The notes below the pieces were generated by a model that saw nothing but the letters and a program-made list of their open reading frames with translations, did no database searches and was not told the origin of the DNA. Shown here piece after piece: positions 42,846 to 52,306 of a DNA stretch of 52,393 nt. Position 1 is the first letter of the stretch. Every line of letters starts with the position of its first letter. The translations under genes and the position numbers were made by a program. Source of the DNA: CAUYUA01 sp963575675 (lineage in GTDB: Bacteria; Pseudomonadota; Alphaproteobacteria; Azospirillales; Azospirillaceae); contig CAUYUA010000155.1 of the NCBI GenBank assembly GCA_963575675.1, forward strand, positions 1-52,393, in the 5' to 3' direction.

Positions 42846-43231
42846 GCATTGCGTCTAGAAATTTTTGTCGTCATATGAGATTGCGACAGGCAAAAGAATA
42901 GTTTGGTGGGGGTTCTCCTGGGTGCTGGAGATTTAAAAGAGTTTTCTTATTTGTCTCTGCATCCAGGCGTATCCTTGAATTTTCGTAGCTTGCTTCTGAG
43001 TGGGTTTTTGGCTTTTGGAGAAGAGTGATTTTAGTGCGTTTTCGGTTCAGTCCTTGCTGGATGTCCGTCACATCATCAGTGGTTTGATTTATGATATACC
43101 GCCCATAATTCTTCGAGAATAAGGGGGAGTTCTTCGCTCTCCCCCTTATAATCCCGAGCGTTCGTTCGGCGGGTCGGTGTTGTATGTTCCGAAAGCGAAT
43201 GTTTTCTCGGAATGCCTACCTTAAGAAGAGC
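42846..43231. other. Intergenic region with partial repeat A
   Basis: No credible gene lies between the small secreted protein and convergent gabD. The region contains the partial family A repeat at 43109-43155, which may terminate one or both transcripts. Confidence 0.55.
43109..43155 (-). repeat. Repeat family A, partial copy
   Basis: TTCTTCGAGAATAAGGGGG and CTCTCCCCCTTATAATCCC retain the G/C stem and the degenerate TCGCGAAG part. The CCAGGGAC hairpin is missing. Confidence 0.7.
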
Positions 43232-44689
43232 TTAATTTAGGCCGCCCATGCAGACGTATTTTATCTCTAAGTATTCGTCGATGCCGTAGTGTGAGCCTTC
43301 TCGACCAAGTCCGCTTTCTTTAAAACCTCCAAATGGCGCTACTTCTGTTGAAATGATTCCCTCGTTGACGCCGACAATGCCGTATTCCAGGGCCTCAGAG
43401 ACTCGCCAAATTCGACCGACGTCTCGGCTGTAGAAATAGGCCGCCAAACCGAACTCCGTGGCGTTTGCCAGTTGAATTGCTTCATTTTCGGTATGAAATC
43501 GGAACAGCGGCGCGACGGGGCCGAAGGTTTCTTCGCGCGCCACTCGCATGTTGGGTGTTACATCGGTTAGCACAGTTGGCTCATAGAAACATCCGCCTAG
43601 AGCATGGCGTCGTCCTCCCGTCATCAGGCGCGCGCCTTTGCTTAAAGCGTCTGCGATATGCTCTTCGACTTTCTCCAACGCTCGATCATTGATCAATGGG
43701 CCTTGAGTCGCGCCTTCAGTAAAGCCGTCGGCCACTTTTAATTGGTTGACGGCTTTTGTGAGTTTTTCAGAAAATTCTTGGTAAACCTCGTTTTGCACTA
43801 AGAAGCGATTGGCGCAGACGCAAGTTTGTCCGGTGTTGCGATATTTTGAGGCCATGGCTCCTGCTACGGCTGCATCTATGTCGGCGTCATCGAACACAAT
43901 AAACGGCGCGTTGCCGCCAAGCTCTAGCGATACTTTTTTGACGGTTTTTGCGCAATCAGCTAAAAGTTTCTTGCCGACAGCCGTCGAGCCGGTGAATGAG
44001 AGTTTGCGCACCAACGGATTGCGGGTCATTTCGCCGCCGATTGCGTTGGCGTCGCCGGTGACGATCGAGAGAACGCCCGCCGGAATCCCGGCGCGTTCGG
44101 CCAGAACCGCCAGAGCCAGAGCCGACAGCGGCGTTGCCGGCGCTGGTTTGACGATCATTGGGCATCCGGCCGCTAAAGCCGGTCCCACTTTGCGTGTGAT
44201 CATGGCGATGGGGAAATTCCAGGGCGTAATGGCTGCGGCGACGCCGATTGGTTCTTTGAGCGCTAAAATTCGACGATTCGGTAGAGGGCATGGGATGACG
44301 TCGCCATATGTGCGCTTGCCTTCTTCGGCAAACCATTCGATGAAAGCTGCGCCATAGGCGACTTCGCCGCGCGCCTCCGTCAGAGGTTTTCCTTGCTCGG
44401 CGGTGATGAGGCGTGCGAGGTCTTCTTGGTTTTCGATTATCAAGTCGTGCCAACGGCGCAGAATCCGAGCGCGTTCTTTGGCGGCGAGAGCGCGCCATGC
44501 GGGAAAAGCTTTGGCTGCGGCTTCGATGGCGCGTTGGGTCTCGGCGGCGCCCATCAGGGGAACGGTGGCCAGAGGTCGGCGATTGGCGGGATTGACGACC
44601 GGCATAATTCCGCCGAGATCGGCGTTGACCCATTGACCGGCGATGAAGGCTTGTGAGCGCAAAAGATCGAACGACTTTAAACCCAACAT
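43232..44689 (-). CDS. gabD: Succinate-semialdehyde dehydrogenase (NADP+) family
   Basis: This enzyme oxidises succinate semialdehyde to succinate in 4-aminobutyrate breakdown. The 485-residue aldehyde dehydrogenase has the GabD-type N-terminus (RSQAFIAGQWVNAD), the general-base motif SLELGGNAPFIVFDDADID and the catalytic cysteine Cys290 in NTGQTCVCANRF. Its C-terminal PFGGFKESGLGREGS is typical. The ATG at 44689 has GAGG upstream and is preferred to one 5 codons earlier. No gabT or gabR is adjacent, so another semialdehyde (for example glutarate semialdehyde) is possible. Confidence 0.93.
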   Translation of the reverse strand: MLGLKSFDLLRSQAFIAGQWVNADLGGIMPVVNPANRRPLATVPLMGAAETQRAIEAAAKAFPAWRALAAKERARILRRWHDLIIENQEDLARLITAEQGKPLTEARGEVAYGAAFIEWFAEEGKRTYGDVIPCPLPNRRILALKEPIGVAAAITPWNFPIAMITRKVGPALAAGCPMIVKPAPATPLSALALAVLAERAGIPAGVLSIVTGDANAIGGEMTRNPLVRKLSFTGSTAVGKKLLADCAKTVKKVSLELGGNAPFIVFDDADIDAAVAGAMASKYRNTGQTCVCANRFLVQNEVYQEFSEKLTKAVNQLKVADGFTEGATQGPLINDRALEKVEEHIADALSKGARLMTGGRRHALGGCFYEPTVLTDVTPNMRVAREETFGPVAPLFRFHTENEAIQLANATEFGLAAYFYSRDVGRIWRVSEALEYGIVGVNEGIISTEVAPFGGFKESGLGREGSHYGIDEYLEIKYVCMGGLN

Positions 44690-44728
44690 GGAAACCTCAC
44701 ACATGTAAATATGTTTGAGTAAGGTTCT

Positions 44729-44734
44729 ATTATA
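44729..44734 (-). promoter_or_regulatory. Probable -10 box of gabD
   Basis: TATAAT is read on the minus strand, 40 bp upstream of the gabD start, with a weak TGTCAA about 16 bp before it. It would give a leader of roughly 30 bases. Confidence 0.4.
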
Positions 44735-44794
44735 CCAGTGAATTGAATGATTGACACATGACCTTTGATTTCAAATATAAATAAAAATTGGGAG

Positions 44795-47700
44795 TCAAAG
44801 AAAAGGGATTTCCATCAAGCGTGGGGCGTCGGTCCACAACAAAAGACAGCGAATGGCTTTGTCCGGGTAAATCAAGCGTAAAGCGGCGCGATATGCGGCA
44901 AGCTGTTGCCGATACGCCGTCGGAGTTTCTTCCGGCGTCAGCGGCGCTGGACGTTGAGTCTTATAGTCGATAATCCAGACCTCTTTCTTCAACACAAGCA
45001 AACGGTCAATTTGTCCCGATAAAGCCCGAGTTCCCGAGCCTTCTCCGATCAGACCGACAATTGGAACCTCGGCTTGGCTGCCCGATCCGAACAGTGGAGC
45101 AAATTCAGGATGATGAATGACGGCAAGAACTTCTGCGGTCATTTCGTCTTGTTGTCTGATAGATAAATTATGGCTTGGATTGGCCAACCATCGCCGCGCC
45201 GCCGCTTCACGAGCTTCCGGAATCAGGTCGGGAAGAGTCTGCAATAAGCGGTGAATCAGGATGCCGCGTCGATAGCAATAGCCATCATCTTCGCCGACGG
45301 GAGAGCGCACGGGCGGTTCGGGATCGTCGGGGCGTGAGGGAACCAATGGGCGCGGAGGGTTGGGTTCTGGAGGCGGCTCTGTTCTCCACCACGGCGGAGG
45401 CGGACTCTTGAAGTCGATTTTGGAGGCGGCGGCGAAGTCGTCGCGCGGCGGCGCTTGCTGAGAATCAGACAACACCCACCCGGAGCCGCTCCAACTTCCG
45501 GAAACGCGCTCGGAGAAATCAAATGCTTGGGGCGATATTCGCGAATCGCCGCTTTTGGCCAAAGAAAGAGCCCCTGCGGTGACCAAACGATGCCAACAAT
45601 GATCGGGGGGCGTGCGTTGACCTTGCCAGCCGCAGACATAGAGACGATCTTCGGCGCGGGTGAGAGCGACATATAAAAGACGGCGATATTCTTGATCGCG
45701 CCTTTGGTTGGCCGCTCCGCGCGCTTCAATGCATTTGCTTTCTTCTTGTGTGCGTCGCGCGGCGAATAGGGGGATGGGGCGCTGCTCGTCGGGCCACAGT
45801 ATGCGCGGAGATTGCACAGGAGCCGTCATAGTGTCGGGCATGAAGACGATGGGGGCTTGTAATCCTTTGGCGCCGTGAACGGTCATCACTCGGACTTGTC
45901 CGCCGCCTTGGTCCAGTTCACGCTTGATCTCGGATTCTCCTGCCTCCATCCAGTGGAGGAATCCTTGCAGCGCCGGTGGGTGAGTGTTTTCAAAAGAGAG
46001 GCATGCAGACAAAAACTCGTCAATCGGGTCGCGAGCGTCGGGCCCTAAGCGGCCGAGGATTGCGCGTTCTCCGCTGATCGGGTCGGCGGGGCAGGATGAT
46101 CCAAGGATTCCGGCAAACAGCTCGTAAGGCGCAACGAAATCGGCGCGCGCCAAAAGACCGCTCAAGTACTGCGCCGCAGGTTGAAATATTCCTGGGGATT
46201 CTTTGGCTTTTTCCAGCAGCGCAGGCCACAGTCTGCGACGGCGGCCATAGGCTAGAGAAAAGAGCTGTTCCTCGGTGATTTTGATCAGCGGTCCTTTCAG
46301 CACGGTGGCGAGCGTCAGATCGTCGTCGGGCAGAAGTAAGAACGCCGCCAGCGCCATGAGGTCCATCACCGCCAATTGGCGTGTGAGAATCATTCGATCG
46401 ACGCCCGCCACCGGAACATTGCGGTCTTTGAGCGCGCGCACCAGTTCCGCGACGAAATTCGTGCGGCGACGCACCAGGACCAACACGTCTCCGGCCTGAA
46501 TCGGGCGACCGCGTGAGGGTAAGGTCTCTTGATTGGCGATCCAACCGCGAATGGTTTCGGCGATCAGCACAGCCAAGCGGGTGGCGGGAGAATCTAAAGA
46601 TTCTGTGGCGATAGGCGCTTGCCAGGGAGCAAGTTCGGCAGTTTCGGCGGGGATGGCGGGCGGCCAGATTTCGACGTGTCCGGCTTGGCCGGATCGAAAC
46701 GCGCGGTGGCGGATGGGCGTCTGAGGGTCTAGGGTGAGGCCGTTGCGGGCCTCCGGATTGGAGAATATCGCATCGACGATCGACAGCACCGCCGGAGTCG
46801 ATCGGAACGACACATCCAAAGCCACTTGACGCCAAGTGCGTTCAGCGGTCGTGACTCTTTGTTCGAACAAACGGCGTAGGCGACCGAATTCACTGGGATC
46901 GGCGCGCTGGAAGCTGAAAATCGATTGCTTCTCATCGCCGACCGCAAAGATCGTGCGGATCACGTCGTCGCGCGCGCCTTGGCCGGCGAAGAATTCTTCG
47001 GCCAAACAGGCGACGACTTGCCACTGTTCTGGATTTGTGTCCTGCGCCTCGTCGATCAGGATGTGATCCAGGCCGCCGTCGAGCTTGAACAGAACCCACG
47101 CGGCGCGTTGTCCGGCGGTGAGCAGAGACAGAGCGCCCAGAACCAGATCGTCGTAATCCAGCAACGCCCGCTCTTCTTTCAGTCGAGCGTAATGGGTGAG
47201 CAGCGCTTCGGCGAATGTGAGCAGCGCTTCGGTTGATGTCGCCACTCCGGCGGCTTTTTGGCGTTTTTGCGCCGCGACGATGCGTTCGCCTTCTTTCTGA
47301 AGCGACTCCAACGCCGCCGGATAAAGCGTCGCTGGTTTTTTGGTTAGGAGAGTTTTGCGAATCGACCCTTTCTCGGTGAGGTATAATCGAGCATACTCTT
47401 CAAAGTGTTCGGCGCGGATTTCCGGCGGCGCTTCCAGCCACGTTTGCACTCCATAGCCGCGTTCTTGGTCGGCCTCTGACCCGGCCAGCAACACTCGCGT
47501 CGCCATTTGCAAACCGGGGTAATCGAAGGCGTCGTTGACGCAGGAATTTTTTATGGCTGAGGCTTCGTCTTCGCCGACGGGAACCTCAAGCCACTGACAC
47601 AGCATGGCGACGGTTCCATCGAGTCCGCCGAAACGCTCGAATAAGCGTCGTAAGCGTCCGCGTTCCGCCGTCAGTTCTGCGGTAATGGCGCTGAAGGCGT

Positions 47701-48310
47701 CTTCGTGCAGGTCGGCGGTAAGGCGGGCGAGGGCTTGTCCAAGCGCTTGATCCGGATTTTTTCGGGCTTCGGTGAGTAGTTCGTCACGCGCGCCGACCAG
47801 AAGTTCTTTCGAGGTTCTCTCATCCATCACCTCGAAATGCGGAGCAAGATTGGCCTCCAGGGGAAAGCGCCGAAGTAGAGACTGGCAAAAACCATGGATG
47901 GTTTGAATCTTCATGCCGCCGGGACAATCGACGACATGAGCGAACAAGCGTCGCGCTTGTTGTCGGGTCTCTTCGTCGGGATGGGCGCCGGTGAGTGCGG
48001 TTAGCTCAGCGGTAAGGGGATCGTCGGTAAGCGTGGTCCAACGGCCGAGAGTTCGGCCGATGCGGTTGGACATCTCGGCTGCGGCGGCTTTGGTGAAGGT
48101 GAGGCAGAGAATGCGATGTGGCGGCGTTCCGGCCAGCATTAGACGCAGAACGCGATCCGTGAGCACCTTCGTCTTGCCGGAGCCCGCTGACGCGCCAACC
48201 CAGACGGAGGCGGTGGGGTCGGACGCAGAACGTTGTAGCGCGTCCGGCGAGAGGGACGGCGGAGCGGAAGGCGAGGAGAAAGAAGCGGGCGTCGTAGCGA
48301 GAGGACACAT
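44795..48310 (-). CDS. addA: AddA helicase-nuclease (double-strand break repair)
   Basis: AddA, with AddB, resects double-strand ends for RecA-dependent repair. The 1171-residue protein has UvrD-like motifs: Walker A GASAGSGKT at 39-47, ILIDEAQDTNP, VGDEKQSIFSFQRADP, VRVMTVHGAKGLQAPIVFMP and RRLLYVALTRAEDRLYV. A C-terminal PD-(D/E)XK nuclease shows GQIDRLLVLKKEVWIIDYKT and YRQQLAAYRAAL. Length fits alphaproteobacterial AddA. addB, normally just upstream, is absent; a hemerythrin gene lies there instead, 45 bp away. The ATG at 48310 has no strong ribosome site. Confidence 0.95.
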   Translation of the reverse strand: MCPLATTPASFSSPSAPPSLSPDALQRSASDPTASVWVGASAGSGKTKVLTDRVLRLMLAGTPPHRILCLTFTKAAAAEMSNRIGRTLGRWTTLTDDPLTAELTALTGAHPDEETRQQARRLFAHVVDCPGGMKIQTIHGFCQSLLRRFPLEANLAPHFEVMDERTSKELLVGARDELLTEARKNPDQALGQALARLTADLHEDAFSAITAELTAERGRLRRLFERFGGLDGTVAMLCQWLEVPVGEDEASAIKNSCVNDAFDYPGLQMATRVLLAGSEADQERGYGVQTWLEAPPEIRAEHFEEYARLYLTEKGSIRKTLLTKKPATLYPAALESLQKEGERIVAAQKRQKAAGVATSTEALLTFAEALLTHYARLKEERALLDYDDLVLGALSLLTAGQRAAWVLFKLDGGLDHILIDEAQDTNPEQWQVVACLAEEFFAGQGARDDVIRTIFAVGDEKQSIFSFQRADPSEFGRLRRLFEQRVTTAERTWRQVALDVSFRSTPAVLSIVDAIFSNPEARNGLTLDPQTPIRHRAFRSGQAGHVEIWPPAIPAETAELAPWQAPIATESLDSPATRLAVLIAETIRGWIANQETLPSRGRPIQAGDVLVLVRRRTNFVAELVRALKDRNVPVAGVDRMILTRQLAVMDLMALAAFLLLPDDDLTLATVLKGPLIKITEEQLFSLAYGRRRRLWPALLEKAKESPGIFQPAAQYLSGLLARADFVAPYELFAGILGSSCPADPISGERAILGRLGPDARDPIDEFLSACLSFENTHPPALQGFLHWMEAGESEIKRELDQGGGQVRVMTVHGAKGLQAPIVFMPDTMTAPVQSPRILWPDEQRPIPLFAARRTQEESKCIEARGAANQRRDQEYRRLLYVALTRAEDRLYVCGWQGQRTPPDHCWHRLVTAGALSLAKSGDSRISPQAFDFSERVSGSWSGSGWVLSDSQQAPPRDDFAAASKIDFKSPPPPWWRTEPPPEPNPPRPLVPSRPDDPEPPVRSPVGEDDGYCYRRGILIHRLLQTLPDLIPEAREAAARRWLANPSHNLSIRQQDEMTAEVLAVIHHPEFAPLFGSGSQAEVPIVGLIGEGSGTRALSGQIDRLLVLKKEVWIIDYKTQRPAPLTPEETPTAYRQQLAAYRAALRLIYPDKAIRCLLLWTDAPRLMEIPFL

Positions 48311-48355
48311 GCGTATTGTGATTTCTTTTTTGGCGTTATTTAAAAAATCTCTTTT

Positions 48356-48871
48356 TTACTTTTGTTCTTTGGCGTTTTCGTTGACTTGGGTTATGAATTC
48401 TCCAAATCCGGTGTCCGTCATAAGAACGTGGGACAATAGCCACGTTTGTAAGAACATCGCCACCTCTGTTGGATCTATGGACGCCTTATCTAAATCACTA
48501 TGTTCTTCGATGAGTTTTCTTATGAACCATAAATGTTGTTCGCGATGGAATTCGAGTTCAGGGTAATGATTTTGTTCCATCATTTCTTCTTCGAACCGGA
48601 AATGATAGCTTGTGTATTGCACAATATGATTCAAAATTTCGATGAGTTCTGTTGTCGTCTTTTTCTGGTTAACTGCTGAGGTGAATTCGTTGATGGTGTC
48701 GATGAGGATTCTGTGTTGGGTATCGATTGTGTTTTCTCCAACGATGAATGCTTTCGACCATTGAACCAACGAAAGTTCCGCATTCGGATATTGCTTTGGG
48801 ATGGCGTTTGGGAAGAGGCCGGCGATAATTTCTCGCGTTTGACGCGGATTAAATTGTTCTTCGGATTCCAT
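48356..48871 (-). CDS. Bacteriohemerythrin
   Basis: The 171-residue O2-binding non-haem diiron protein has the complete set of ligands: His53 (TQHR), His90 and Glu94 (YHFRFEEE), His109 and His113 (EFHREQH), His148 and Asp153 (SHVLMTD). Such proteins store, deliver or sense oxygen in motile microaerophiles. There is an N-terminal extension of about 35 residues before the WSKAFIVG start of the domain. The ATG at 48871 has GGAAGG upstream. addA follows after 45 bp, perhaps co-transcribed by chance. Confidence 0.93.
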   Translation of the reverse strand: MESEEQFNPRQTREIIAGLFPNAIPKQYPNAELSLVQWSKAFIVGENTIDTQHRILIDTINEFTSAVNQKKTTTELIEILNHIVQYTSYHFRFEEEMMEQNHYPELEFHREQHLWFIRKLIEEHSDLDKASIDPTEVAMFLQTWLLSHVLMTDTGFGEFITQVNENAKEQK

Positions 48872-49146
48872 GACACACCTTCCCCGGAAATTGTTCTTTC
48901 TATATCGCACGGCGCATGAGAGTTTTTTTAATCTGAACTGGAAGCTTCGTCAATCATTCCGTGGGGCTTTATCATCGGTAGTATTGTCCTTCTTTTAGAA
49001 GCTATCTGAAGAAGATATCATGGACTTTCTGGATAGGTTTTTAGATAAAATAATGCGCGGCTCTTTTACCGGGCGGCGTGGAGTGGTATGGAAATCTGCG
49101 TATGGTGGATGCAATCCGAGAGTTGTTGGAATAAGAGGAGGGCGGG

Positions 49147-49512
49147 ATGAACTTATTGGAGATAGCTGTGTATGCTTTGGTTGTTTCTGGCCAAAACACA
49201 CCGTTCGCGTGCGCTCCTTATGACGGGAAGTATGTGGCATGCACAAATGGAATGGTTGCAACGACGGATCGAGACAATAATATTCACTTTAAAAACGGCG
49301 TCGTCATTACCAAAGACGCCCGTGGTGGAATTACGTTCAGTAACGGAGTGACTGCTCACTTTGACAGCACTGGCTGGGTAAAGTTTTCTAATGGCTATGT
49401 GGTGCGCAAGGATTTTAAAAATCGTAATCAGTTCAATTTCAGCAATGGTTTACAGTGTGAGTTGGTTAAAGAGGATCGCGCCGTGTGTCAAACGGGTTCG
49501 TCGGGGCGTTGA
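49147..49512 (+). CDS. Small NG-repeat protein, probably exported
   Basis: The 121-residue product contains four or five tandem units of 15-18 residues built as NG-x-V-x3-D-x2-G-x3-F-S (NGVVITKDARGGITFS, NGVTAHFDSTGWVKFS, NGYVVRKD). They resemble beta-hairpin or MORN-like wrap repeats. The N-terminus is hydrophobic and may be a short signal peptide ending near FACA. Two cysteine pairs could cap the fold. The ATG has GAGGAGGG upstream. The family is not recognised. Confidence 0.72.
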   Translation: MNLLEIAVYALVVSGQNTPFACAPYDGKYVACTNGMVATTDRDNNIHFKNGVVITKDARGGITFSNGVTAHFDSTGWVKFSNGYVVRKDFKNRNQFNFSNGLQCELVKEDRAVCQTGSSGR

Positions 49513-49550
49513 TCCTCGGTTTTAATTATTTTGAGGGAAAAGTTTAAAAG

Positions 49551-49620
49551 GTCTAGGAGGGGGCGATCGCCAGGAGGGAGCGAAAACTCCCTCCTCCCCT
49601 TATTCGCGAAGCAGTCCTCC
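49551..49620 (+). repeat. Repeat family A, divergent copy
   Basis: A GGAGGGAG/CTCCCTCC stem with a CGAAAA loop, then CCCCTTATTCGCGAAGC, matches the second and third hairpins of the unit. The first hairpin is replaced by GGCGATCGCC. It lies between convergent genes. Confidence 0.78.
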
Positions 49621-49642
49621 ATAGGAGTTGTTTGTATAATTT

Positions 49643-51403
49643 CTACTCAGACGCCTTTTGTTTCTCAGATTCCGGAATAGATTTTCGGCGTTTTTCCGCT
49701 TTTTGCCGACGTTTTTCAATTTCTTCTTCCAACAACTCTTTACGGGATAATTTTCCGATCATTGTTTTCGGCAATTCCGCTCGAAACTCTATGTGTTTCG
49801 GTTTCTCTACCGCAGATAATTTGTCTTCTAAGAATGCATCCAATTCGGCCCGAGTTACGGCGCTTCCTTCTTTCAATTTCACGAACGCTTTCGCCGTTTG
49901 TCCGCGATAAGCGTCAGGAACGCCAATCACAACGCATTCGTGAACCGCAGGATGTAAATAAATCGCTTCTTCGATTGCGCGAGGATAAATATTAAATCCT
50001 CCACACAAGATCATATCCTTTAAGCGATCGATGATTGAAACATATCCGAATTCATCCATAACGCCGACGTCTCCGGTATGCAGACGTCCATTTCGTAGCA
50101 CTTGATCCGTCTCTTCCTGGCGCTTCCAGTATCCTTTCATAACCTGAGGCCCGCGAATGCAAACTTCTCCTTTTTCCCCGATCGGAACCAATTGATTGGG
50201 ATCGTCCAGACTAGCGATCTCAATGATTGTGCCGGGTAGAGGTAAACCAATGGATCCTGGTTTGTTTAGTCCGATTAAAGGATTACATGTCGCAACCGGA
50301 CTCGATTCCGTTAATCCGTAGCCCTCAGCCAGAGAGCATCCGGTGTTTTTTTCGAACCCCAGCTTAATCTCGACTGGTAAGGCTGCGCCTCCTGATATGC
50401 ACCAACGGATTGAGGAAAGATCATAATCGGATCGCGCGCGATGGTTGTTGATTGCGGTGTAGATCGTGGGGACTGCTGGGAACAAGGTGGGGCGCCGAGC
50501 GTGAATGGTTTTCATAACCTGAATTAAATCAAACTTCGGTAATAAAATAATCTCTGCGCCGATACGGATTCCCAAATTCATAATTACCGTCATTGCAAAA
50601 ACATGGAAGAACGGCAAAACAGCCAAGACTCGTTCTTCGCCTGGCGTGGCCTCGGGAATCCATTGAGTGGATTGTTCGCTGTTGGCAAACAGGTTGGCGT
50701 GAGTCAGCATCGCCGCTTTCGGCAAGCCGGTGGTGCCTCCGGTATATTGTAAAACCGCGATATCCTCGATCGGATTGATCGTGACCGGATTGGGTTTTCC
50801 GCCGCTTTTGGCTAATAAACGGCCAAACCGCACATGGCGTTCGTCACGAGGGATCGCGGCGATCTCTTTGTGGCGAAACAGCGGGAACAGCCAGCTCTTA
50901 GGAAACGGCAGAATATCGGCCATAGGACAAACGATGATTCGTTTCATCCGGCAGCGACCGAATAACGGCTTCAGCTTTTCGTAGAGAGCCTTCAAATCTA
51001 GCGTGACCATTGTTTCGGCCTCGCCATCGTCGATTTGCGCCAAAATTTCGCGCTCGGCGTACATCGGGTTGAAGTTTACAATCGTGGCTCCGGCCTTCAG
51101 AGCGCCGAAGAACGCAATCACATAATAAGGGGTGTTGGGGAGAAACAGTCCAATTTTGTCGCCTTTGCCGATGCCCAGGGACTGAAGTCCGGCGGCCATG
51201 CGATCGACCATCTGAGCAATTTGGCGATAGGTGTAACTTTTTCCGAGAAAATCTAAGAACGGTCGATCAGGAAACCGAGCGGCGGCGTCATCGAGCATTT
51301 GGTGCAGCGGCGCGACAGGAATTTCCGCATGCCAATTTATGCCTGGTGGATAAGAAGACAGCCAAGGAAATTCAGCGCAGGATTTTTTGTTGTTATTTTC
51401 CAT
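49643..51403 (-). CDS. fadD: Long-chain fatty-acyl-CoA synthetase
   Basis: This adenylate-forming enzyme activates fatty acids to acyl-CoA at the inner membrane. The 586-residue protein has the P-loop-like motif YTGGTTGLPKA at 220-230, the A5 motif GYGLTESSP, the hinge GRLHTGDVGVMDEFGYVSI and the C-terminal catalytic Lys in PKTMIGKLSRKEL. The length is typical of FadD. GGGAGGAGACG precedes the ATG. The tail is Lys/Glu-rich. It is divergent from a TetR regulator that probably controls it in response to acyl-CoA. Confidence 0.94.
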   Translation of the reverse strand: MENNNKKSCAEFPWLSSYPPGINWHAEIPVAPLHQMLDDAAARFPDRPFLDFLGKSYTYRQIAQMVDRMAAGLQSLGIGKGDKIGLFLPNTPYYVIAFFGALKAGATIVNFNPMYAEREILAQIDDGEAETMVTLDLKALYEKLKPLFGRCRMKRIIVCPMADILPFPKSWLFPLFRHKEIAAIPRDERHVRFGRLLAKSGGKPNPVTINPIEDIAVLQYTGGTTGLPKAAMLTHANLFANSEQSTQWIPEATPGEERVLAVLPFFHVFAMTVIMNLGIRIGAEIILLPKFDLIQVMKTIHARRPTLFPAVPTIYTAINNHRARSDYDLSSIRWCISGGAALPVEIKLGFEKNTGCSLAEGYGLTESSPVATCNPLIGLNKPGSIGLPLPGTIIEIASLDDPNQLVPIGEKGEVCIRGPQVMKGYWKRQEETDQVLRNGRLHTGDVGVMDEFGYVSIIDRLKDMILCGGFNIYPRAIEEAIYLHPAVHECVVIGVPDAYRGQTAKAFVKLKEGSAVTRAELDAFLEDKLSAVEKPKHIEFRAELPKTMIGKLSRKELLEEEIEKRRQKAEKRRKSIPESEKQKASE

Positions 51404-51458
51404 AAACGTCTCCTCCCAAACATTGTGAAGCGTTGTCTTGTTATAAATATGATTTCGA

Positions 51459-51480
51459 AGAGAGTTTCAACCAACTCGCT
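51459..51480. promoter_or_regulatory. Candidate operator in the fadD/tetR intergenic region
   Basis: AGAGAGTT and AACTCGCT form an inverted repeat (7 of 8 positions) with a 6-bp spacer. It lies between the divergent genes, where a TetR-family dimer would bind to control both. This is inferred from symmetry and position only. Confidence 0.4.
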
Positions 51481-51553
51481 TTTTCCTTACAATATTCTTG
51501 TCGCTGAGGCGATGCTTTAACAATTGATGATATTGTATGGGAAAGGATATGGC

Positions 51554-52258
51554 GTGACAGTTCTTTCGTCTGAAGCGTCGCTCAACTGCGGAGTGATGTG
51601 TTGCGGCGCGCGCGCGCGTGGAGGGCGACCGTCGCGCACTGAGACCGAGCGGTTGGAAGAGCGGATTCTGGATGAGGCGACGAAATTGTTTCTTTCGTGT
51701 GGGTACGCCGCCGCCAGCATCGAGGCGATTACGCGCAATGCCGGAACCGCCAAACGCACGCTTTATCACCGTTATCCGGATAAGGCGGCGTTGTTTGTGG
51801 CGGTGGTGCAGCGTTTGATTGCGCGTTGGGTTGCGCCGTTTCCGGATTTGGAAGCTTCGGCGGCAGACATTGACACGGCGCTATATTTGGTTGGGAAGCA
51901 AATTTTGAGTGCGGCGGGCTCTGCGGAGGCGATTGCGCTTCGGCGCGTTTTGTATGCGGAAGGTCCGCGTTTTCCGGAGCTGGCGCGTTTGGTCAATAGT
52001 CAGGGGGTCTGTCAAGGATTGCAGGTTTTGGCCGGGATATTGGAGCGGGAATCGGCGCGTGGAGGATGGCGGTTTGATCGTCCGATCTTTGCCGCCACAC
52101 AGTTTGTTCAGATGATCATTGCAGAGCCGACGGATCGCATGATGGCTGGAGATACGGATCCATTCGCGCCTGGAGACGCGGAGCAATGGTTGCGTGATTC
52201 CGTACAATTATTCTTATATGGCGTTGCGGGCGCTCAAAGAAAGTCTTATTCGCTTTAA
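51554..52258 (+). CDS. TetR/AcrR-family transcriptional regulator
   Basis: The 234-residue protein has a TetR N-terminal helix-turn-helix domain (ILDEATKLFLSCGYAAASIE, TAKRTLYHRYPDKAALF) and a C-terminal ligand domain with a TetR_C-like YAEGPRFPELARL. It begins with a Cys- and Arg-rich tail before GGRPSR. GTG 51554 has GGAAAGGA upstream and is preferred to an ATG at 51527. Divergence from fadD suggests it represses fatty-acid activation and perhaps its own gene. Confidence 0.9.
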   Translation: MTVLSSEASLNCGVMCCGARARGGRPSRTETERLEERILDEATKLFLSCGYAAASIEAITRNAGTAKRTLYHRYPDKAALFVAVVQRLIARWVAPFPDLEASAADIDTALYLVGKQILSAAGSAEAIALRRVLYAEGPRFPELARLVNSQGVCQGLQVLAGILERESARGGWRFDRPIFAATQFVQMIIAEPTDRMMAGDTDPFAPGDAEQWLRDSVQLFLYGVAGAQRKSYSL

Positions 52259-52306
52259 ATTTTGTTCGCTCAAGCTTTTCTTGCAAGTTTTTCTTGCGGT
52301 TTCACG

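Noticed and set aside
49020..49223. 67-codon ORF starting MDFLDRFLDK
   Set aside because: It overlaps the better supported NG-repeat gene, which has a strong ribosome site, and loses protein-like composition in its second half.
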